A program made the position numbers and the translations under genes. A stretch of DNA of 64,000 nt, from assembly GCF_003403075.1 (NCBI RefSeq), contig NZ_CP031557.1, positions 4,526,001-4,590,000 of the forward strand. The letters run 5' to 3'. This document shows positions 26,409 to 35,402 of the stretch, piece after piece (positions within the stretch are counted from its first letter, which is position 1; each line of letters opens with the position of its first letter). Source of the DNA: Flavobacterium psychrotrophum. GTDB taxonomy: Bacteria > Bacteroidota > Bacteroidia > Flavobacteriales > Flavobacteriaceae. The notes beneath the pieces are model-generated. The model made no database searches and was not told the DNA's origin. It was given only the letters and a program-made list of their open reading frames with translations.

Positions 26409-27386
26409 TTAAAAATCAGCGTCGAAACTGATCTTCTGCGCGTCTTCGCCATTGTTGATAACGCCTGCTTTTTGGTATTCAGACACCCTTTTTTCAAAAA
26501 AGTTGGTCTTGCCCTGTAGCGATATCATATCCATAAAGTCAAACGGGTTACCGGAATTGTACTGTCTTTCGCAGCCCAGTTCTACAAGCAACCTGTCTGT
26601 AACAAACTCCAGGTACTGTGTCATTAACACTGCATTCATGCCTATAAGGCTTACCGGCAATGACTCAGTTATAAATTCACGCTCTATGTTAAGCGCATCT
26701 ATGATAATCTCTTTAATACGGTCTTTAGGAACCTTGTTAATAAGGTGGTGGTTGTGCAGGTGTACAGCAAAATCGCAGTGTACGCCTTCATCGCGGCTTA
26801 TCAGCTCATTAGAGAATGTAAGCCCCGGCATAAGCCCGCGCTTTTTAAGCCAGTAGATAGAACAGAATGCACCACTAAAGAAAATGCCCTCTACTGCTGC
26901 AAAAGCAATAAGCCTTTCGGCGAATGAATCGCTTTCTATCCACTTAAGCGCCCAGTCTGCTTTCTTTTTGATGGCAGGGAATACTTCAAGCGCATTGAAT
27001 AACTCACTTTTTTCATTCTCATCTTTTACATACGTATCAATAAGAAGCGAGTAGGTTTCGCTGTGGATGTTCTCCATCATGATCTGGAAACCGTAAAAGA
27101 ATTTTGCCTCAGCATACTGCACTTCGTTTACAAAGTTTTCTGCAAGGTTTTCATTAACTATACCATCTGAAGCAGCAAAAAATGCAAGGATGTGTTTTAT
27201 AAAGTATTTTTCGTCTTCGCTAAGCTTATTGTTCCAGTCGTTAAGATCCTGGTGAAGGTCAATTTCTTCAGCCGTCCAGAAACTAGCCTCCATTTTTTTG
27301 TACCAGTCCCATATATCGTGGTGCTTTATGGGAAAAATTACAAAACGGTTCTTATTTTCCTGAAGTATCGGCTCTATTGAAGACAT
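26409..27386 (-). CDS. nrdB: Ribonucleoside-diphosphate reductase, beta subunit (class Ia)
   Basis: 325 residues, ferritin-like. The di-iron ligands and radical tyrosine align with the E. coli protein: Asp74, Glu105, His108 and Tyr112 keep the E. coli spacing (Asp84, Glu115, His118, Tyr122), so it is a tyrosyl-radical class Ia enzyme. Later ligands are seen in [12 protein letters not shown] and [10 protein letters not shown]. First gene of the nrdB-nrdA operon, with a recognisable promoter and a DnaA box just upstream. Confidence 0.97.
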   Translation of the reverse strand: MSSIEPILQENKNRFVIFPIKHHDIWDWYKKMEASFWTAEEIDLHQDLNDWNNKLSEDEKYFIKHILAFFAASDGIVNENLAENFVNEVQYAEAKFFYGFQIMMENIHSETYSLLIDTYVKDENEKSELFNALEVFPAIKKKADWALKWIESDSFAERLIAFAAVEGIFFSGAFCSIYWLKKRGLMPGLTFSNELISRDEGVHCDFAVHLHNHHLINKVPKDRIKEIIIDALNIEREFITESLPVSLIGMNAVLMTQYLEFVTDRLLVELGCERQYNSGNPFDFMDMISLQGKTNFFEKRVSEYQKAGVINNGEDAQKISFDADF

Positions 27387-27442
27387 AGTGTATTGACGTT
27401 TATTGTATTATGAAAAAGGTGCTTTTTTTACAAGCGTGAGTA

Positions 27443-27472
27443 CAAAGATTGGCATTTACATTAATAATTCAA
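27443..27472 (-). promoter_or_regulatory. nrdBA promoter
   Basis: On the minus strand, TTG (27470-27472), a 19-base spacer and AATCTTTG (27443-27450; one mismatch to TAnnTTTG) form a near-consensus Bacteroidota promoter, giving a leader of about 50 bases for nrdB. Confidence 0.65.
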
Positions 27473-27480
27473 AAACATAG

Positions 27481-27489
27481 TTATCCACA
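27481..27489 (+). promoter_or_regulatory. Perfect DnaA box next to the nrdB -33 element
   Basis: TTATCCACA, the 9-mer bound by DnaA, lies 8 bases upstream of the nrdB -33 element. In E. coli nrdAB is controlled by DnaA through boxes in its promoter; the same logic is plausible here. Confidence 0.5.
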
Positions 27490-27501
27490 ATTGTCTATAG
27501 T

Positions 27502-27542
27502 TTTTAACAACCCTAAAACACCACGTTAAAGGGTTGTTAAAA
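27502..27542. repeat. 13-bp inverted repeat upstream of nrdB
   Basis: TTTTAACAACCCT (27502-27514) and AGGGTTGTTAAAA (27530-27542) are perfect complements around a 15-base spacer. It may be an operator, or a stem in a divergent transcript. Confidence 0.6.
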
Positions 27543-27667
27543 TATCATAATATTGATTTACAATGTGTTATGTAGGGGTGGGAATATTGAGAAATATCTA
27601 TAAACACCTTATTATACAGGGCATTCAGGTGGTTTATTCGTCTGTTTTGTGCCGCTGTTGCCAAAAC

Positions 27668-27686
27668 AACTTACAAGTTGTAAGTT
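27668..27686. promoter_or_regulatory. Operator-like palindrome upstream of the GLPGLI gene
   Basis: AACTTACAA-G-TTGTAAGTT is a perfect 9+9 palindrome with one central base, about 80 bases ahead of the start codon. Form and size fit a dimeric repressor site. Confidence 0.5.
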
Positions 27687-27764
27687 TTAAATGTTAATAG
27701 TGTTGTTTGCAAAATATTATTGATTTTAAATCGTTAATTTTATATAAATCAAACCTTCTTAATC

Positions 27765-28511
27765 ATGAAGAAAATACTTGCTTTAATTGCCGTGTCGTTT
27801 TCGTATATCGGCCTGTCTGCACAAACAGTTACTATTAATTATACTGAAGGCGCCATTGTAAGCCCTGAAAAATTAAAAGAATTTCCCGTTGCAGTGCAGA
27901 ACGCAATCCTCGAGAAAAACTTTTATATACTTACCACAAGCAATAACGCTTCTGAATATCGTATAGATCCTGCTTCTGAAAAGAAAAGGATGATTGCCCC
28001 GGAAATAAAAACAAAGGTAATTATGCAGGAAAACGAGCGCTACTATTATAAAGATTATGCGCATAACGAACTTGTTTTTGAAATTGGTAACGGAACAGAT
28101 GTATTTCAGGGTAAAGATGACCTGAAAAAATGGACCTGGAAAATTACAAACGAAACTAAAGTTATTGCAGGGTATAAATGTAAAAAGGCTACAACTGAAT
28201 ATCTGGGCAACCCAATTACCGCATGGTTTACTGCCGACCTGCCAAAAAATGCCGGCCCGGATCGATTTGACAGCCTGCCGGGAACAATATTAAGTATCGT
28301 AATGCCTAAATATGAATATACAGCTACAAGTGTTAAGGTTGCGGCTTCAAATACAAGTATAGATAAACCTGTTTTTAAAGATAAAACCTATACAATGGCA
28401 GAAATGAATTATGCAATAAGTGCTAAGACAGCTGCAACAAGGCCTGGTGAAACATCTGAAAAAAGTGGTAATGGAGCAACGTACACTAAAACCGTTACTT
28501 ATACTTACTAA
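27765..28511 (+). CDS. GLPGLI-family secreted protein
   Basis: A 248-residue protein with signal peptide (MKKILALIAVSFSYIGLSAQ). The family pattern is clear: KVIAGYKCKKAT, AWFTADLPKNAGPDRF and SLPGTIL (the position of the eponymous GLPGLI motif). The family is restricted to Bacteroidota, is exported and mostly uncharacterised, and often neighbours metal or carboxypeptidase-like genes. It has a palindromic operator-like site upstream. Confidence 0.88.
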   Translation: MKKILALIAVSFSYIGLSAQTVTINYTEGAIVSPEKLKEFPVAVQNAILEKNFYILTTSNNASEYRIDPASEKKRMIAPEIKTKVIMQENERYYYKDYAHNELVFEIGNGTDVFQGKDDLKKWTWKITNETKVIAGYKCKKATTEYLGNPITAWFTADLPKNAGPDRFDSLPGTILSIVMPKYEYTATSVKVAASNTSIDKPVFKDKTYTMAEMNYAISAKTAATRPGETSEKSGNGATYTKTVTYTY

Positions 28512-28536
28512 AGATTATAGCATACACAAAAACAGA

Positions 28537-29127
28537 CTAACGCCTCCTTCTGGGGGTGTTGTCGTTTTTATGCTCTTCTGCTACCTTTTCAAGTTCGGCA
28601 TACCAGTCTGAGCCAAAGCGGCGCAAAAGGGCCTCTTTCACAAATTTATACACCGGCACTTCCAGTTCTTTGCCTAACGAACAGGCCGCGTCGCAAATAT
28701 CCCAGCGGTCATAATTTACGGCAGAGAATTCGCTAAAATCTTTTACACGTATAGGGTACAGGTGGCAGCTTACCGGTTTTTTCCATGATACAATGCCTTG
28801 GTTGTAGGCCTGCTCTATACCGCAAAGCGCGGTTTTTCCGTCAAAAATTACGTAAGCACAGTCTTTGTTGTCAATAAGGGGAGTTTCAAGGTCGCCATCG
28901 GTACCGGTTACCCAGGTGCCCTGGGCTTCTATGGCAGCAATGCCTTCTTTTCGAAGAAACGGTTTTACAAGCGGGTAAATCTCCTCAAGTATTTTGGTTT
29001 CCTCTTCATTTAAAGGTGCACCTGCATCGCCGTCTACACAGCACGCGCCGTGGCAGGCAGAGAGGTTGCACACAAATTCTTTCTCTAAAATGTCTTCTGA
29101 CACTATTGTTTTACCCAGTTGAAACAT
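28537..29127 (-). CDS. DUF3109-family cysteine-rich protein
   Basis: A 196-residue soluble protein with many Cys: [19 protein letters not shown] near residues 18-36, then [15 protein letters not shown] and SCHLYPIRV, and CDAACSLG. The pattern is that of DUF3109, related to the YkgJ/zinc- or iron-chelating CxxxCxxCC proteins. A metal cluster is likely but unproven. Its -7 box ends only 4 bases before the ATG, implying an extremely short leader. Confidence 0.87.
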   Translation of the reverse strand: MFQLGKTIVSEDILEKEFVCNLSACHGACCVDGDAGAPLNEEETKILEEIYPLVKPFLRKEGIAAIEAQGTWVTGTDGDLETPLIDNKDCAYVIFDGKTALCGIEQAYNQGIVSWKKPVSCHLYPIRVKDFSEFSAVNYDRWDICDAACSLGKELEVPVYKFVKEALLRRFGSDWYAELEKVAEEHKNDNTPRRRR

Positions 29128-29131
29128 GCTG

Positions 29132-29139
29132 CAAAGATA
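29132..29139 (-). promoter_or_regulatory. Putative -7 box TATCTTTG, 4 bases before the ATG
   Basis: Perfect TAnnTTTG on the minus strand followed by CAGC and the DUF3109 start codon; transcription would begin at or inside the start codon region. Confidence 0.45.
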
Positions 29140-29278
29140 AGCAATCTTTCGATTGTTTGGATTATTAGTATTTTAGTACGCTGGTATTTTAGAGGGGCAA
29201 CTCTGCTACTTTGCCTCTTTGTAACTTATCCTGTAACTTTATGACTTTAAAAACTTTTAACTTTAAGACTTTATAGCG

Positions 29279-29286
29279 TACTTTTG
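29279..29286 (+). promoter_or_regulatory. Putative -7 box TACTTTTG for the MarC gene
   Basis: Perfect TAnnTTTG, 23 bases before the ATG at 29310. Confidence 0.5.
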
Positions 29287-29309
29287 CACCCTTTAAAAAA
29301 CATAACGTT

Positions 29310-29885
29310 ATGATTGTTAACTGGAAAGACGTTTTTACTGTAAGCATGGTACTTTTTGCCGTGATCGACATTGTGGGCAGTGTGCCCATTATTGTAGACC
29401 TGCGCAATAAGCTGGGCCATATACAAAGCGAAAAAGCAAGTATTGTAGCGCTCTTTATCATGGTGGCGTTTTTGTTTGTGGGTGAAGAGATACTAAAGCT
29501 TATAGGTATTGACGCTAACTCATTTGCCGTAGCCGGTTCGTTTGTACTATTTTTCCTGGCACTGGAAATGATATTAGGCATACGCCTTTATAAAGAAGAC
29601 AACCCCAGTACAGCCAGTATAGTGCCTATTGCATTTCCGCTTATTGCCGGTGCAGGTACTATGACTACTTTGCTTTCATTACGCTCCCAGTACGATAAGA
29701 TAAACATCATTATAGCTATTGTTATAAATGTTGTCGTGGTATATTCTGTACTTAAACTGTCGGGTAAAATAGAAAAGGTATTGGGTAACAACGGCCTTGG
29801 GGTTATACGCAAGGTATTTGGGGTAATATTGCTGGCTATTGCTGTTAAATTATTTGCAGGCAACGTAAAACAACTGTTTGCCTAA
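29310..29885 (+). CDS. MarC-family integral membrane protein
   Basis: 191 residues with six hydrophobic segments. The family signatures VIDIVGSVPI near the N-terminus and PIAFPLIAGAGTMTTLLSL in the middle are present. MarC was once linked to multiple antibiotic resistance but is now regarded as a membrane protein of unknown transport function. The next two genes follow in the same direction. Confidence 0.92.
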   Translation: MIVNWKDVFTVSMVLFAVIDIVGSVPIIVDLRNKLGHIQSEKASIVALFIMVAFLFVGEEILKLIGIDANSFAVAGSFVLFFLALEMILGIRLYKEDNPSTASIVPIAFPLIAGAGTMTTLLSLRSQYDKINIIIAIVINVVVVYSVLKLSGKIEKVLGNNGLGVIRKVFGVILLAIAVKLFAGNVKQLFA

Positions 29886-29940
29886 AATTTTTTAACTAAT
29901 TTTACACGCTGTAACGGCTTAGCGCCTTACACTTATTACC

Positions 29941-30141
29941 ATGAAAGTTTTTATTTATATCCTCATTGCCCTTACTTCATTGCTTGCCATTTTTAATGCT
30001 ACCCAGCTTGATTTTGACAACCTGACCGAAGGCAACAGCGTAGTGGCGCTTATATGCACACTCGCAGCATTATGCGCATTATGCATATTGCTTATATTTA
30101 ACACTGCAAAAAGTATAGAACAAAAAACCCGCCAACGCTAA
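29941..30141 (+). CDS. Small two-helix membrane protein
   Basis: A 66-residue protein with two hydrophobic segments (VFIYILIALTSLLAIFNA and VVALICTLAALCALCILL) joined by an acidic loop. It ends with the TAA at 30139-30141, whose last base is the first base of the next ATG (TAATG), so translation is coupled with the oxidoreductase gene. Family not recognised. Confidence 0.75.
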   Translation: MKVFIYILIALTSLLAIFNATQLDFDNLTEGNSVVALICTLAALCALCILLIFNTAKSIEQKTRQR

Positions 30142-30749
30142 TGTTTGACGTATTAATTATAGGTGGAGGCGTTTCGGGCGTTTCCGCTGCACTTATTTTA
30201 GGCTCAGCCTTAAACAAGCCGTATGCTGAAGGAAAAAAAGTAGGCATACTTACCCACCAGAAAGCATCATCGCTTCAAAACGGATTGTATAACAATGCTT
30301 ATGGCATAGCCCCGGGTACCACAGGTGCCGACTTGCTACGTACAAGCCTTGAAAATCTTTCGACTGCCTACCCTGCGGTAACGCAATTGGCAGATGAAAA
30401 GGTTATGAAAATAGAAGGTACTGCCGGTAACTTTACCGTTACTACTAATAAAGGTGAGTATCAGGCTAAAACTCTTATTGTGGCTGTAGGTTCTGCACCT
30501 GTAATAGGTATAGAAGGCCTTGAGCAATATATTGAACCTAACAAAAGGGCGATACCTGAAAAGAACCGTATACAACTGCGCAACGATGACCATCTTGTAG
30601 CCGAAGGTTTATATGTAGCAGGAACCCTTGCGGGATGGAGAAGCCAACTGGCTATTGCTGCCGGTAGCGGTGCATCTGTAGCTACAGATATCCTTACGCT
30701 ATGGAACGAGGGCAAGCCAAGCCAGTCGCACGATAGTGTGCCTAAATAG
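30141..30749 (+). CDS. FAD-dependent oxidoreductase, thioredoxin-reductase-like but lacking the NADPH domain
   Basis: 202 residues: N-terminal FAD-binding motif VLIIGGGVSGVSAAL, then AKTLIVAVGSAP and the C-terminal FAD segment EGLYVAGTLAGWRSQLAIAAGSGA. Only the FAD-binding halves of a thioredoxin reductase are present; the inserted NADPH domain and the CxxC redox pair are absent. Such short proteins occur in Bacteroidota; the electron donor is unknown. Start codon overlaps the stop of the small membrane protein. Confidence 0.85.
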   Translation: MFDVLIIGGGVSGVSAALILGSALNKPYAEGKKVGILTHQKASSLQNGLYNNAYGIAPGTTGADLLRTSLENLSTAYPAVTQLADEKVMKIEGTAGNFTVTTNKGEYQAKTLIVAVGSAPVIGIEGLEQYIEPNKRAIPEKNRIQLRNDDHLVAEGLYVAGTLAGWRSQLAIAAGSGASVATDILTLWNEGKPSQSHDSVPK

Positions 30750-31086
30750 ATTGGTGATTTGGTGATTCGTAGATTTGGTAATTTGGAGCTTCACTATTGC
30801 TTTTTATCAGGAGTAAGAAACTATATAAGTGTGCCTTTCAATAGCCAATAAACACACCCCACTCCGGTCTGTCATGGCGAACGCAGCTTAGCGGAGTGTG
30901 GCCATCTCAAAGTTTATAATAAATATTCTATATTATAAAAAATAACAAAGCCCGTAAGGTTATAAACTTTACGGGCTTTTATATATATGGATTATTGAGA
31001 TTCTTCACTCCGCTGCGCTCAGTAAAAAACATACTTGGGAGTGAAACACAATCTTAAATCTTAAAATTTTTGAATCTTAAATCCTT
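30750..31086. repeat. Intergenic repeats around a terminator
   Basis: 30870-30912 (GTCATGGCGAACGCAG ... GCCATCTCAAAG) and 30996-31023 (GAGATTCTTCACTCCGCTGC...) are oppositely oriented pieces of the TCATTGCGAG-type dispersed repeat. Between them lies the terminator at 30947-30979. No gene is seen. Confidence 0.6.
30947..30979. terminator. Bidirectional terminator
   Basis: AAAGCCCGTAA/TTACGGGCTTT stem between convergent genes, with T-rich flank on the plus strand. Core identical to the terminator at 20831. Confidence 0.88.
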
Positions 31087-32037
31087 TTAAAACGTATAGC
31101 TTAAGCCCACGCCCAGCATTTGCTTAAGTTGTAGCTTTGGGCCTACGGTAACCACTGCACCATCGCGCTCTTCGGTAGCTTTAATGTCATTATCATAAAT
31201 AATGTTAGCACCTATGTTTGCTCTTACATACTGGTTTACCGTCATGTCTAGTGCAAACTGGTAGTTGATGTCTACATTGCCAAATTTATTCAGGTAATCA
31301 CTGTAAAGGGTAATGCGGTTATCGAGCATTATGTTTTTAAATATCTGGCGCTTTAACTGGCTCGTTAAAAGCATACCTACCTCTGTACGCGATTTTTTAC
31401 CGTGTTCAATAATATTACCGTCAGCATCTTTTATAGCTCCCTTAACACCAAATGCACCCTGGTCTGCCAGGTATTGGTCTAAAACAAGTGTTGTCTTGTC
31501 TGTAAGTGGAGAGAAATAGGCGTTAAAGCCCCAGTCTTTACGAATATATTCAGCACCAACCCCCAGAAATATATAGGCAGGCGCAAGCGGGCCTGATATT
31601 TCGTGCAGTTTGTTAGGGTAGTTATAACCATTAGCAAACTGCGTGTTAAGGTTAAACTTCGCACTATAATACAGGTTGCTTATTGTGTCTTTTCTATAGC
31701 CAAAGGTGGAGTTAAACTGAAACTGGTCGTCAGTTTTGCGCGGCCCCTGTCCTTCCTGGCTGTTATAGCCGTAGCGAAGTATAAGTTCGTTTAGCCAGTT
31801 AACATTCTTGCGATGGTATTTTCGGGTAAAATTACCCTTGCCTAAAATGGTTACTGAGTTGTTTCCACCCACACTCCAGTTTACAAAAGCAATTTCATTA
31901 ATGTCGAGGCCTACAACATTGGTTTTCTCCCAGTAAGAAATGCTGTCCGGAAGGGTTGTAGTAATAAGTACCTGGCTAAAACCGGTCTTGATACAGGCAA
32001 TGAATAGTAAGGCTGTTAAGCAGGCTTTTAATTTCAT
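31087..32037 (-). CDS. DUF3078-family outer-membrane-like protein
   Basis: 316 residues with a signal peptide (MKLKACLTALLFIACIKTGFSQ). Features typical of DUF3078: ISYWEKTNVVGLDINEIAFV, NWSVGGNNSVTILG, alternating aromatic beta strands and a C-terminal LGVGLSYTF ending in Phe, as in outer-membrane beta-barrels. Function unknown; Bacteroidota-specific. It follows dxs in the same direction 44 bases downstream. Confidence 0.87.
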   Translation of the reverse strand: MKLKACLTALLFIACIKTGFSQVLITTTLPDSISYWEKTNVVGLDINEIAFVNWSVGGNNSVTILGKGNFTRKYHRKNVNWLNELILRYGYNSQEGQGPRKTDDQFQFNSTFGYRKDTISNLYYSAKFNLNTQFANGYNYPNKLHEISGPLAPAYIFLGVGAEYIRKDWGFNAYFSPLTDKTTLVLDQYLADQGAFGVKGAIKDADGNIIEHGKKSRTEVGMLLTSQLKRQIFKNIMLDNRITLYSDYLNKFGNVDINYQFALDMTVNQYVRANIGANIIYDNDIKATEERDGAVVTVGPKLQLKQMLGVGLSYTF

Positions 32038-32081
32038 TAGAATAGAGTTTAGTCGGAAAAACGTTGCAAAAGTCGTTATTT

Positions 32082-33848
32082 TCAGTAACCTGAAAAAATA
32101 TCTCTTAAAGTTTTAACGTCAATGCCACATAAATGTTGTAACTCTGCTACGGTACCATGCTCGATGAAATTGTCAGGAATGCCTAAAGTTTTAATTTCCA
32201 ACGTGTAACCGTGCTCTGCGGCAAATGCTAAAATTGTGCTGCCAAATCCTCCGGTAACCGTTCCGTCTTCTATTGTAGCTATTTTCTTATGTGTTTTAAA
32301 GATATTATGTAATGCTTCGTTATCAAGCGGTTTGATAAACCCAAAATGCCAGTGCGAGAATTTCTCTTTTTCGCTCATTTCTGCCAATGCCTTAGTAACA
32401 TTATTGCCTATTGTACCGGTCGAAAGTATGGCAACATCAGTACCATGCAACAACGGTAGGGCTTTACCAATTTCGATTGCTTTAAAAGGCTGTTGCCAGT
32501 TAGTACTTTCACCACGTCCGCGCGGGTAGCGTATGGCAATGGGATGAGGTAACCCAAGCTGCGCGGTATAGAGGATATTGCGAAGCTCTGTTTCATTTAG
32601 CGGTGCAAAAATGATAAGGCTCGGAATGCAGTTAAGGTAAGCAATGTCAAATACACCGTGGTGGGTAGCACCGTCTTCGCCTACTAATCCTGCACGGTCA
32701 AGGCAAAAAATAACCGGCAGGTTTTGCAAAGCCACATCGTGTATAACCTGGTCATAGGCACGTTGCAAAAAGGTAGAGTAAATATTACAGTACACCACCA
32801 TGCCCTGTGTAGCCATACCGGCTGCAAGGGTAACGGCGTGCTGCTCTGCAATACCTACATCTATAGCCCTTTCGGGGAAAGCATCCATCATAAATTTCAT
32901 AGAACTGCCTGATGGCATGGCAGGGGTAATACCTATTATTTTAGGGTTTTGTGCGGCAAGTTCAGTAAGGGTAAGCCCAAAAACATCCTGGTATTTTGGC
33001 GGCAGGTGGCTTTCGGCAATAGCTAAAACCTCGCCGGTAAGCTTATCAAACTTTCCGGGTGCGTGATATTTTACCTGGTCTTCTTCGGCTTGTTTCAGGC
33101 CTTTGCCTTTAGTGGTAGTAACATGAAGAAATTTAGGGCCGGGTTTATCTTTAAGTTTTTTAAGCTCTTTTATAAGTACAGCAAAATCATGCCCGTCGAT
33201 AGGTCCGGTATAATCAAAGTTCAATGAGCTTATCATATTGTTCTGGCGCGGATTTTTTCCCGCCTTTACCTGGGTAAGATAATGCTTAAGTGCACCCACG
33301 CTGGGGTCTATGCCTATGGCGTTATCGTTAAGTACTACAAGCAGGTTTGCAGCAGTAACCCCCGCATGGTTAAGCCCTTCAAACGCCATGCCTGATGCTA
33401 TGCTGGCATCGCCTATAACGGCAATATGGTTTTTAGAAGTTTCGCCTTTTATCTGCGAAGCTATCGCCATGCCCAAAGCTGCGGAAATTGAGGTACTGCT
33501 GTGCCCGGTGCCAAAGGCGTCGTATTCACTTTCTGTACGCTTCGGGAAACCGCTTATGCCGCCCAGTTCGCGGTTGGTTTCAAAAGCATCCTTTCGTCCG
33601 GTAAGTATCTTGTGGCCGTATGCCTGGTGGCCCACATCCCATACAAGCTGGTCATCGGGTGTGTCAAAAACATAATGTAGTGCAATGGTAAGTTCTACCA
33701 CGCCCAGGCTTGCGCCCAGGTGCCCACCCTTAATAGATACCACGTCAATAATAAACGCCCGCAGTTCTGCAGCCAGTTGCGGCAACTGTTCCGGAGTTAA
33801 TTTACGGAGGTCGGTAGGGGTGTGTATGGTGTTTAGTAAGCTTTGCAT
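32082..33848 (-). CDS. dxs: 1-deoxy-D-xylulose-5-phosphate synthase
   Basis: Starting at the ATG at 33848 (MQSLLNTIHTP) gives 588 residues; the upstream frame extension is not protein-like. Thiamine-diphosphate motifs are present (WDVGHQAYGHKILTGR, GDASIASGMAFEGLNHAG, LNDNAIGIDPSVGAL), with YDQVIHDVALQNLPV and DRAGLVGEDGATHHGVFD in the pyrimidine domain and the C-terminal transketolase domain. It makes DXP from pyruvate and glyceraldehyde-3-phosphate for isoprenoid synthesis (MEP pathway). Slightly shorter than the E. coli enzyme (620). A -7 box ends 5 bases before the ATG. Confidence 0.96.
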   Translation of the reverse strand: MQSLLNTIHTPTDLRKLTPEQLPQLAAELRAFIIDVVSIKGGHLGASLGVVELTIALHYVFDTPDDQLVWDVGHQAYGHKILTGRKDAFETNRELGGISGFPKRTESEYDAFGTGHSSTSISAALGMAIASQIKGETSKNHIAVIGDASIASGMAFEGLNHAGVTAANLLVVLNDNAIGIDPSVGALKHYLTQVKAGKNPRQNNMISSLNFDYTGPIDGHDFAVLIKELKKLKDKPGPKFLHVTTTKGKGLKQAEEDQVKYHAPGKFDKLTGEVLAIAESHLPPKYQDVFGLTLTELAAQNPKIIGITPAMPSGSSMKFMMDAFPERAIDVGIAEQHAVTLAAGMATQGMVVYCNIYSTFLQRAYDQVIHDVALQNLPVIFCLDRAGLVGEDGATHHGVFDIAYLNCIPSLIIFAPLNETELRNILYTAQLGLPHPIAIRYPRGRGESTNWQQPFKAIEIGKALPLLHGTDVAILSTGTIGNNVTKALAEMSEKEKFSHWHFGFIKPLDNEALHNIFKTHKKIATIEDGTVTGGFGSTILAFAAEHGYTLEIKTLGIPDNFIEHGTVAELQHLCGIDVKTLRDIFSGY

Positions 33849-33853
33849 TACTG

Positions 33854-33861
33854 CAAAATTA
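33854..33861 (-). promoter_or_regulatory. Putative -7 box TAATTTTG, 5 bases before the dxs ATG
   Basis: Perfect TAnnTTTG on the minus strand followed by CAGTA and ATG; a near-leaderless transcript is implied. Confidence 0.4.
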
Positions 33862-33954
33862 CGATTAAAAATGGAACGCGGATAAACTGATTTCCGAACT
33901 CGAATTTTCGCAGATTTCCGGTCGTGCAGGGATATCGGCAATAGCGTTGAAGTT

Positions 33955-34563
33955 TTATTGCGGGGTTACAATGGTATCGCCGTTAATGTGTGTTGGCGCT
34001 GTAGGTTCGGAAGGCGTTACAATAACGGCTCCTGTAAGGGCAGGGAATTTTACTTCCTCCTTCGAAGGCTTGGTTTTTGGTTTAGGTTCAGGAGCTTTTA
34101 CAGGTGTGATTTCTACTTTAGGTAACGTGTCGTTTTCTTTATAAGCTACAATTCCTAGTGTGCCTCGTGGAGGTGGTTCTTGCGCAAGTGTATCTTTAAA
34201 ATCAACATCCATGGCAGGTTCTCCCTTTACATTATTGCAGCTAAACAGTGTGCTGCCCATACATGCCATAAGTGCCACAACAAACATTTGGCGGAAGTTT
34301 AACGGCCTGCGTGCAATTTTATTTAGCAACGCATCCGAAATTATAGGCGGGGCTTCCTGTTGCAGCTGGTTAGTAGTAAACCTGCCGCAAACACCTGCTT
34401 CTTTATTTGCTAAAACATAATCAGTAATGTCCGGCTGCTTCATCCCGGTAAAATCGATTACGGTTTTTGCGCACATAGTACAAAAGCGGCCTTTATCTTC
34501 GGGTGTCATGGCATCCCAGTTTTCATGGCAGGGCTTAGGAACTGAAATTTTAAATGTAGTCAT
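33955..34563 (-). CDS. Membrane-anchored hypothetical protein with N-terminal cysteine motif
   Basis: A 202-residue protein. The N-terminus (ISVPKPCHENWDAMTPEDKG followed by CTMCAKTVIDFT) contains a CxxC, as seen in a recurrent flavobacterial family of unknown function. A single membrane helix (FRQMFVVALMACMGSTLFSC) at about residue 91 is followed by a Pro/Lys-rich periplasmic tail. The topology, with a cytoplasmic Cys domain, suggests a sensor or anchor, but no function is established. Confidence 0.75.
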   Translation of the reverse strand: MTTFKISVPKPCHENWDAMTPEDKGRFCTMCAKTVIDFTGMKQPDITDYVLANKEAGVCGRFTTNQLQQEAPPIISDALLNKIARRPLNFRQMFVVALMACMGSTLFSCNNVKGEPAMDVDFKDTLAQEPPPRGTLGIVAYKENDTLPKVEITPVKAPEPKPKTKPSKEEVKFPALTGAVIVTPSEPTAPTHINGDTIVTPQ

Positions 34564-34618
34564 GGTAGTTAAATTGGCTGTTGATATAAAGATAACGTTA
34601 GAAAATGACTGAAAATTA

Positions 34619-34626
34619 TATATTTG
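34619..34626 (+). promoter_or_regulatory. Putative -7 box TATATTTG
   Basis: Perfect TAnnTTTG, 29 bases ahead of the ATG at 34656. Confidence 0.5.
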
Positions 34627-34655
34627 CCAAAAGATTCAACCAACAAAAATACATC

Positions 34656-35402
34656 ATGAAAAAAGCGATTACCCTTATCCTGTTTTTACTACATTTTATT
34701 GCATTCGCCCAGCAAAAGAAAACTGTGCCAAGCGGCTATATTACCTTTAACAGCAACGCTACATTTGAGTTTAAAAATCTTGTGATGGAAGGCGATAATG
34801 TTACGTACTTTAACGATGTTACAAAATCGCAGGCAAATTTCTCGATAAGTGCCATTAAAAAAATTGTTGATAATACAGGCGCTACAGTATATGATTCGGT
34901 TAAAACAAATGTAAAAAAAGGAGTTCAGGAAGATGTTGTAAAAAAGCCTGCCCCTGTTGTAATTAAGAAAACAGAAGAAGAAAAACTGGTTTATAAATCG
35001 TCTTCGAAAATATTGCTAAACGGCAATAAGCTTAAAAGCGATGAATTAGAGGCGTTGCTTAAAACTAATACTAATGTTTACGACAAATATAAAAAAGGCA
35101 AGAGCGATGCTACCATCGGTACTATATTAATAGCTGGTGGTGCTGGCCTGTTTGTTGGCGGCGGACTTAGTAATGTGCAAACAGCTAATAGTGGCAAAAG
35201 TGGCGGTGGCCCGGCCATATTAATCGTGGGCATAGTTGCCGCAGGTATTGGTATACCGGTACGCATAGGTGGCGTTAAAAAAATAAAGAGCGCGGTAGAG
35301 CAGTACAATGCGTTACCGGGCAGGCCGGTTTCTTTCCTGGAAAGATCAGAACTTAAACTTACAGCTAACGGTAACGGCCTTGGTGTAGCGCTGAAGTTTT
35401 GA
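34656..35402 (+). CDS. Secreted/membrane hypothetical protein
   Basis: Start at 34656 gives a signal peptide (MKKAITLILFLLHFIAFAQ) and 248 residues; the upstream ATG would sit before the -7 box. The N-terminal half reads like a beta-rich domain (SGYITFNSNATFEFKN). A Gly-rich hydrophobic region with two possible membrane helices (ILIAGGAGLFVGGGL, AILIVGIVAAGIGIPV) follows at about 165-210. No family assigned. Confidence 0.7.
   Translation: MKKAITLILFLLHFIAFAQQKKTVPSGYITFNSNATFEFKNLVMEGDNVTYFNDVTKSQANFSISAIKKIVDNTGATVYDSVKTNVKKGVQEDVVKKPAPVVIKKTEEEKLVYKSSSKILLNGNKLKSDELEALLKTNTNVYDKYKKGKSDATIGTILIAGGAGLFVGGGLSNVQTANSGKSGGGPAILIVGIVAAGIGIPVRIGGVKKIKSAVEQYNALPGRPVSFLERSELKLTANGNGLGVALKF

Larger units (their letters stand above)
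27387..27764. other. 378-base regulatory region between nrdB and the GLPGLI gene
   Basis: Apart from the nrdB promoter and DnaA box it contains a perfect 13-bp inverted repeat (27502-27514 / 27530-27542) and a perfect 9-bp palindrome around one central base (27668-27686). Base composition is AT-rich; no gene is seen. Confidence 0.7.
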
